A stretch of 17,869 bases of DNA from Pseudomonadota bacterium (GTDB lineage: Bacteria > Pseudomonadota > Gammaproteobacteria > Arenicellales > Arenicellaceae), in the NCBI GenBank assembly GCA_018660405.1, contig JABJKL010000025.1:1-17869 (forward strand), in the 5' to 3' direction. The notes under the pieces were generated by a model. The model did no database searches. It worked only from the letters and a program-made list of their open reading frames with translations, and was not told where the DNA came from. Below, in pieces: positions 15,606-17,869 of the stretch (within the stretch, counting starts at the first letter, position 1; each line of letters opens with the position of its first letter). The translations under genes were made by a program, and so were the position numbers.

Positions 15606-15812
15606 CTAAAGAGGTGTTACGTTCTCGGCTTGTGGGCCTTTTTCGCCCTGCACCACATCCATGGTAACTTTCTGCCCGTCCATAAGCGATTTTCGGCCTT
15701 CGGAGATGATTGCAGAAAAATGTACGAATACATCTTTACCACCTTCTTGCTCAATAAAACCAAAACCTTTTTCATCGTTGAACCATTTAACGGTTCCATC
15801 TACTTGTGACAT
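15606..15812 (-). CDS. Cold-shock protein, CspA family
   Basis: A 68-residue single-domain nucleic-acid chaperone that melts RNA structure. RNP1 (KGFGFI, residues 15-20) and RNP2 (VFVHF, 28-32) are intact, together with GTVKWFNDEKGFGFI and the C-terminal GPQAENV. Length is normal for the family. AGAG lies eight bases upstream of the ATG. A promoter-like sequence at 15877-15905 would give a leader of about 58 bases that contains a terminator-like hairpin (15833-15853), which hints at control in the leader. Whether this copy is cold-induced or constitutive cannot be told from the protein. Family assignment is certain. Confidence 0.97.
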   Translation of the reverse strand: MSQVDGTVKWFNDEKGFGFIEQEGGKDVFVHFSAIISEGRKSLMDGQKVTMDVVQGEKGPQAENVTPL

Positions 15813-15821
15813 GTATATCTC

Positions 15822-15853
15822 TAAAATAAAACGCCGACGAAACAGTCATCGGC
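15822..15853 (-). terminator. Terminator of the symporter operon, possibly also a leader attenuator of the cold-shock gene
   Basis: On the minus strand GCCGATGA pairs with TCGTCGGC (8 bp including one G-U) around CTGTT, and the stem is followed by GTTTTATTTTAG. It lies 70 bases after the symporter stop codon and ends about ten bases before the cold-shock start codon. It therefore looks like the end of the symporter transcript. Any cold-shock transcript starting upstream of it must read through it. Confidence 0.65.
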
Positions 15854-15876
15854 TTTAAACTGCTTGCGCAGCATAC

Positions 15877-15905
15877 GCTATAAAACTTAAGCTGTATGTA
15901 AACAA
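15877..15905 (-). promoter_or_regulatory. Candidate promoter of the cold-shock gene
   Basis: Read on the minus strand, TTGTTT (15905-15900), 17 bases and TATAGC (15882-15877) resemble a sigma-70 promoter just after the symporter stop codon. The predicted start is near 15870. The leader then begins at or within a small GC hairpin (15860-15871, loop GCAA on the transcript). Confidence 0.4.
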
Positions 15906-15922
15906 TTTAACCAGAAAAACTC

Positions 15923-17272
15923 TCATTTAGAGTTTTCCAGCTTGTATTCGCGAGTCAGCCTGAACACCAGCGGCCCCAGCATAATTAACCCGATTAGGTT
16001 CGGCACCGCCATTAAACCGTTTAACGTATCTGATAATGTCCATATGAAGTCAATTTTAACACCTGAAAATAACAACACTGCCATCACCCAACATACACGA
16101 TAAAGAACAACCGAACGTTCCCCCAGCAGGTATTGCCAACAACGCTCTCCGTAATAGCTCCAGCCAATAATCGTAGTAAACGCAAACACCGTCAGAGCGA
16201 CAGTCACGATGTAATTCCCACCGGAAAAACTGGAACCAAACGCCAATGCGGTAAGCGGCGCACCATTTTCTCCGGATGTCCATGCCCCTGAGGTGATAAT
16301 GCACAGTGCGGTAAGGGTACAAATAACGAGGGTGTCAATAAATGTTCCTAACATGGCAATATGGCCCTGACGAACCGCGCTATTGGTACGCGCGGCACCG
16401 TGCGCTATGGCTGCACTACCCAAACCAGATTCGTTTGAGAAGACACCCCTGGCGACCCCAAAACGAATGGCGGCTGCTACTGCCGCCCCCGCAAAACCAC
16501 CGGTAGCAGCGGCCGGGTTAAAAGCACTATTAAAAATCAACGCAAACGCCGCAGGCACCTCACTTGCATTAATCGCAATCACGGTCACTGCTCCGCCTAT
16601 ATACAAAACCACCATTGCCGGCACCAATCTTCCCGCTATGCCGCCAATTCGACGCACACCACCCAGCACTACAAGTCCGACAAGTGCGGCAACCACTATT
16701 CCCGTTACCAATCTCGGTACCTGAAAATCTGTGTTTAAAACATCCGCCATTGAGTGTATCTGGGTGCCGTTGCCGATACCGAACGCCGCTATCGCCCCAA
16801 AAGCGGCAAAACTAGCCGCTAGACTCTTTGCCAAACGGGGGAAACGTTCACCCAACCCGTTTTTAAGATAATACATAGGCCCACCAACAAACTGACCAAA
16901 AGCATCAATTTCGCGAAAATGAACAGCACAGACGGCTTCAGCATACTTGGTGGCCATTCCGACTAACGCGATAACCCACATATAAAAAATAGCGCCCGGT
17001 CCACCTAAAGCGATTGCAGTCGCAACCCCGGCAATGTTGCCCGTGCCGATGGTTGCTGACATCGCGGTCATTAGCGCCTGAAAAGGAGGTATTTCGCCTT
17101 TCGCCTCGAGCTCCGAGCTCCTCAGCAGATTGAACGCATAAGGTATTCTACGCCACGGTAGAAATCGCAAACCGACCAGCAAATAAAGGCCTACCGCACC
17201 TAACACGGTTAACATCGGTGGGCCCCAAACTACCCCATTTAATCGACCTAACAGTAACTCTATCTGATCCAT
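15923..17272 (-). CDS. Sodium:alanine/glycine symporter, AGCS family
   Basis: A 449-residue inner-membrane symporter that imports alanine, glycine or similar amino acids with sodium. About ten to eleven hydrophobic segments are visible. Family motifs include MSATIGTGNIAGVATAIALG (71-90), FVGGPMYYLKNGL (128-140) and GVFSNESGLGSAAIAHGAA (276-294), the last lining the ion and substrate site. Length is typical of the family. CGAGG lies five bases before the ATG, and the gene starts 17 bases after the phosphatase stop, so the two are almost surely cotranscribed. A hairpin terminator follows at 15822-15853. The exact substrate is not decided by the sequence. Confidence 0.94.
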   Translation of the reverse strand: MDQIELLLGRLNGVVWGPPMLTVLGAVGLYLLVGLRFLPWRRIPYAFNLLRSSELEAKGEIPPFQALMTAMSATIGTGNIAGVATAIALGGPGAIFYMWVIALVGMATKYAEAVCAVHFREIDAFGQFVGGPMYYLKNGLGERFPRLAKSLAASFAAFGAIAAFGIGNGTQIHSMADVLNTDFQVPRLVTGIVVAALVGLVVLGGVRRIGGIAGRLVPAMVVLYIGGAVTVIAINASEVPAAFALIFNSAFNPAAATGGFAGAAVAAAIRFGVARGVFSNESGLGSAAIAHGAARTNSAVRQGHIAMLGTFIDTLVICTLTALCIITSGAWTSGENGAPLTALAFGSSFSGGNYIVTVALTVFAFTTIIGWSYYGERCWQYLLGERSVVLYRVCWVMAVLLFSGVKIDFIWTLSDTLNGLMAVPNLIGLIMLGPLVFRLTREYKLENSK

Positions 17273-17289
17273 AAATACCTCGCCTTGTT

Positions 17290-17754
17290 CTATTCCTGAC
17301 TAAACGCGATTTTCAATGCACTCATATAGGGGTTTGCGATGGGCCTGTTCAATTTTACCAATTCCAACGCGGCGTCGAGTGACATGCCTCTATATTTATG
17401 TAAATAACCAACAACCGTAGCAGGGGATCGACAAATACCCACCGTACAATGCACGTAGACTCGTTCACCCGAGCTCAATAATTCGTTAAGCGCATCAACT
17501 GGTTCATGGATTCCTCGAGCCATATCTTCAGGGTCGAAATCAATAATAGGGCATTGCACCCACGAAATCCCATTGAGCTTGCACGCCTCTCGAATTTCAT
17601 TGATCGGTAAATGATAGGTCTTAAAATCTTCGTCCGACTGTAAGCAAAGCACTGCAGTAACTTTCAGATCGCGCACCAAACGATTAACATCCATAGTCGA
17701 TGCCAGGCAAGAACCGACAAAAATATCTGTCTCTATAAAATCAAAATTAATCAT
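17290..17754 (-). CDS. Dual-specificity phosphatase resembling glucan phosphatases
   Basis: A 154-residue cysteine-dependent phosphatase. The active-site loop HCTVGICRSP (102-111) contains nucleophile C103 and R109, and D72 or D74 in IDFDPEDMAR is the likely general acid. The N-terminal half, FVGSCLASTMDVNRL (12-26) and VTAVLCLQSDEDF (32-44), closely recalls the plant starch phosphatase SEX4 and its relatives (GSCL, PEDV, CLQxDxD, DFDxxDLR). The loop reads CTVGICR instead of the CxAGxGR typical of true glucan phosphatases, and no carbohydrate-binding module is attached. Phosphoglucan activity is therefore only a hypothesis; phosphoprotein substrates are equally possible. It lies 23 bases after hemE and 17 before the symporter, as part of an operon. 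No strong ribosome site is seen, so coupling to hemE translation is possible. Confidence 0.85.
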   Translation of the reverse strand: MINFDFIETDIFVGSCLASTMDVNRLVRDLKVTAVLCLQSDEDFKTYHLPINEIREACKLNGISWVQCPIIDFDPEDMARGIHEPVDALNELLSSGERVYVHCTVGICRSPATVVGYLHKYRGMSLDAALELVKLNRPIANPYMSALKIAFSQE

Positions 17755-17777
17755 CGGAGCTAGTGTAGTGTCCTAAA

Positions 17778-17869
17778 CTAGCTACGCGCAAAACCACGTA
17801 CGGCGTCGACCAAGGCGGTCATATTCTCAGGTTTCGCATTGGGCTGAATACCATGCCCTAGATTAAAAA
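17778..17869 (-). CDS. Uroporphyrinogen decarboxylase, C-terminal end (partial)
   Basis: The window edge cuts this gene. The last 30 codons read FNLGHGIQPNAKPENMTALV followed by DAVRGFARS and a TAG stop at 17778-17780. FNLGHGI is the conserved C-terminal motif of HemE, and PENM with (V/A)DAV fits the family end. HemE decarboxylates uroporphyrinogen III to coproporphyrinogen III in heme synthesis in the cytoplasm. It is the first visible gene of the minus-strand run with the phosphatase and the symporter. The 5' part is outside the window. Confidence 0.88.
   Translation of the reverse strand, partial: FNLGHGIQPNAKPENMTALVDAVRGFARS

Overview
The window looks like chromosomal DNA of a Gram-negative, aerobic, probably aquatic or marine gammaproteobacterium. 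That is inferred from the outer-membrane protein content (a TonB-dependent receptor, an OprO/P-type porin and three large predicted beta-barrel proteins), a cytochrome b561, a cold-shock protein, and gene families common in that group. No rRNA, tRNA, CRISPR array, insertion sequence or phage gene was seen. Genus cannot be fixed from the sequence alone.

Layout. Positions 1-411 hold no gene, only the terminator of the first one. A TonB-dependent receptor (412-2805, minus) and a cytochrome b561 (3259-3906, minus) follow. Next come a small DUF5062-like protein (4243-4512, minus) and, beside it, a short remnant that resembles the N-terminus of a spermidine-synthase-like membrane protein. The centre is an array of three paralogous secreted proteins, each with a CBM9-like domain followed by a DUF5916 domain (4765-7011, 8518-10755 and 10927-13161, all plus). 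A porin (7076-8233, minus) sits between the first and second. The right third is all on the minus strand. In transcription order it holds the end of hemE (cut by the window edge), a dual-specificity phosphatase resembling plant glucan phosphatases, an AGCS sodium:amino-acid symporter, a cold-shock protein, an ACE-like M2 peptidase lipoprotein and a DUF2237 protein.

How the parts may work together. The receptor, porin and three predicted barrels suggest an outer-membrane uptake or surface-interaction locus, but no catabolic enzyme or dedicated regulator is present to name the substrate. The most informative structure is in the array. All three paralogs carry the same promoter-like element, TTACA(A/T), 16 bases, then T(A/G)TGTT, so each copy seems to be a self-contained expression unit. 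Copies two and three share stretches that are almost identical in DNA, next to more diverged stretches, which suggests recent duplication or gene conversion. hemE, the phosphatase and the symporter look like one operon ending at a hairpin. That hairpin also lies inside the probable 5' leader of the cold-shock gene.

The intergenic regions from 2.8 to 4.7 kb are unusual: three separate short tandem arrays (units of 20, 12 and 13 bases) occur within 1.8 kb, each next to a different gene start.
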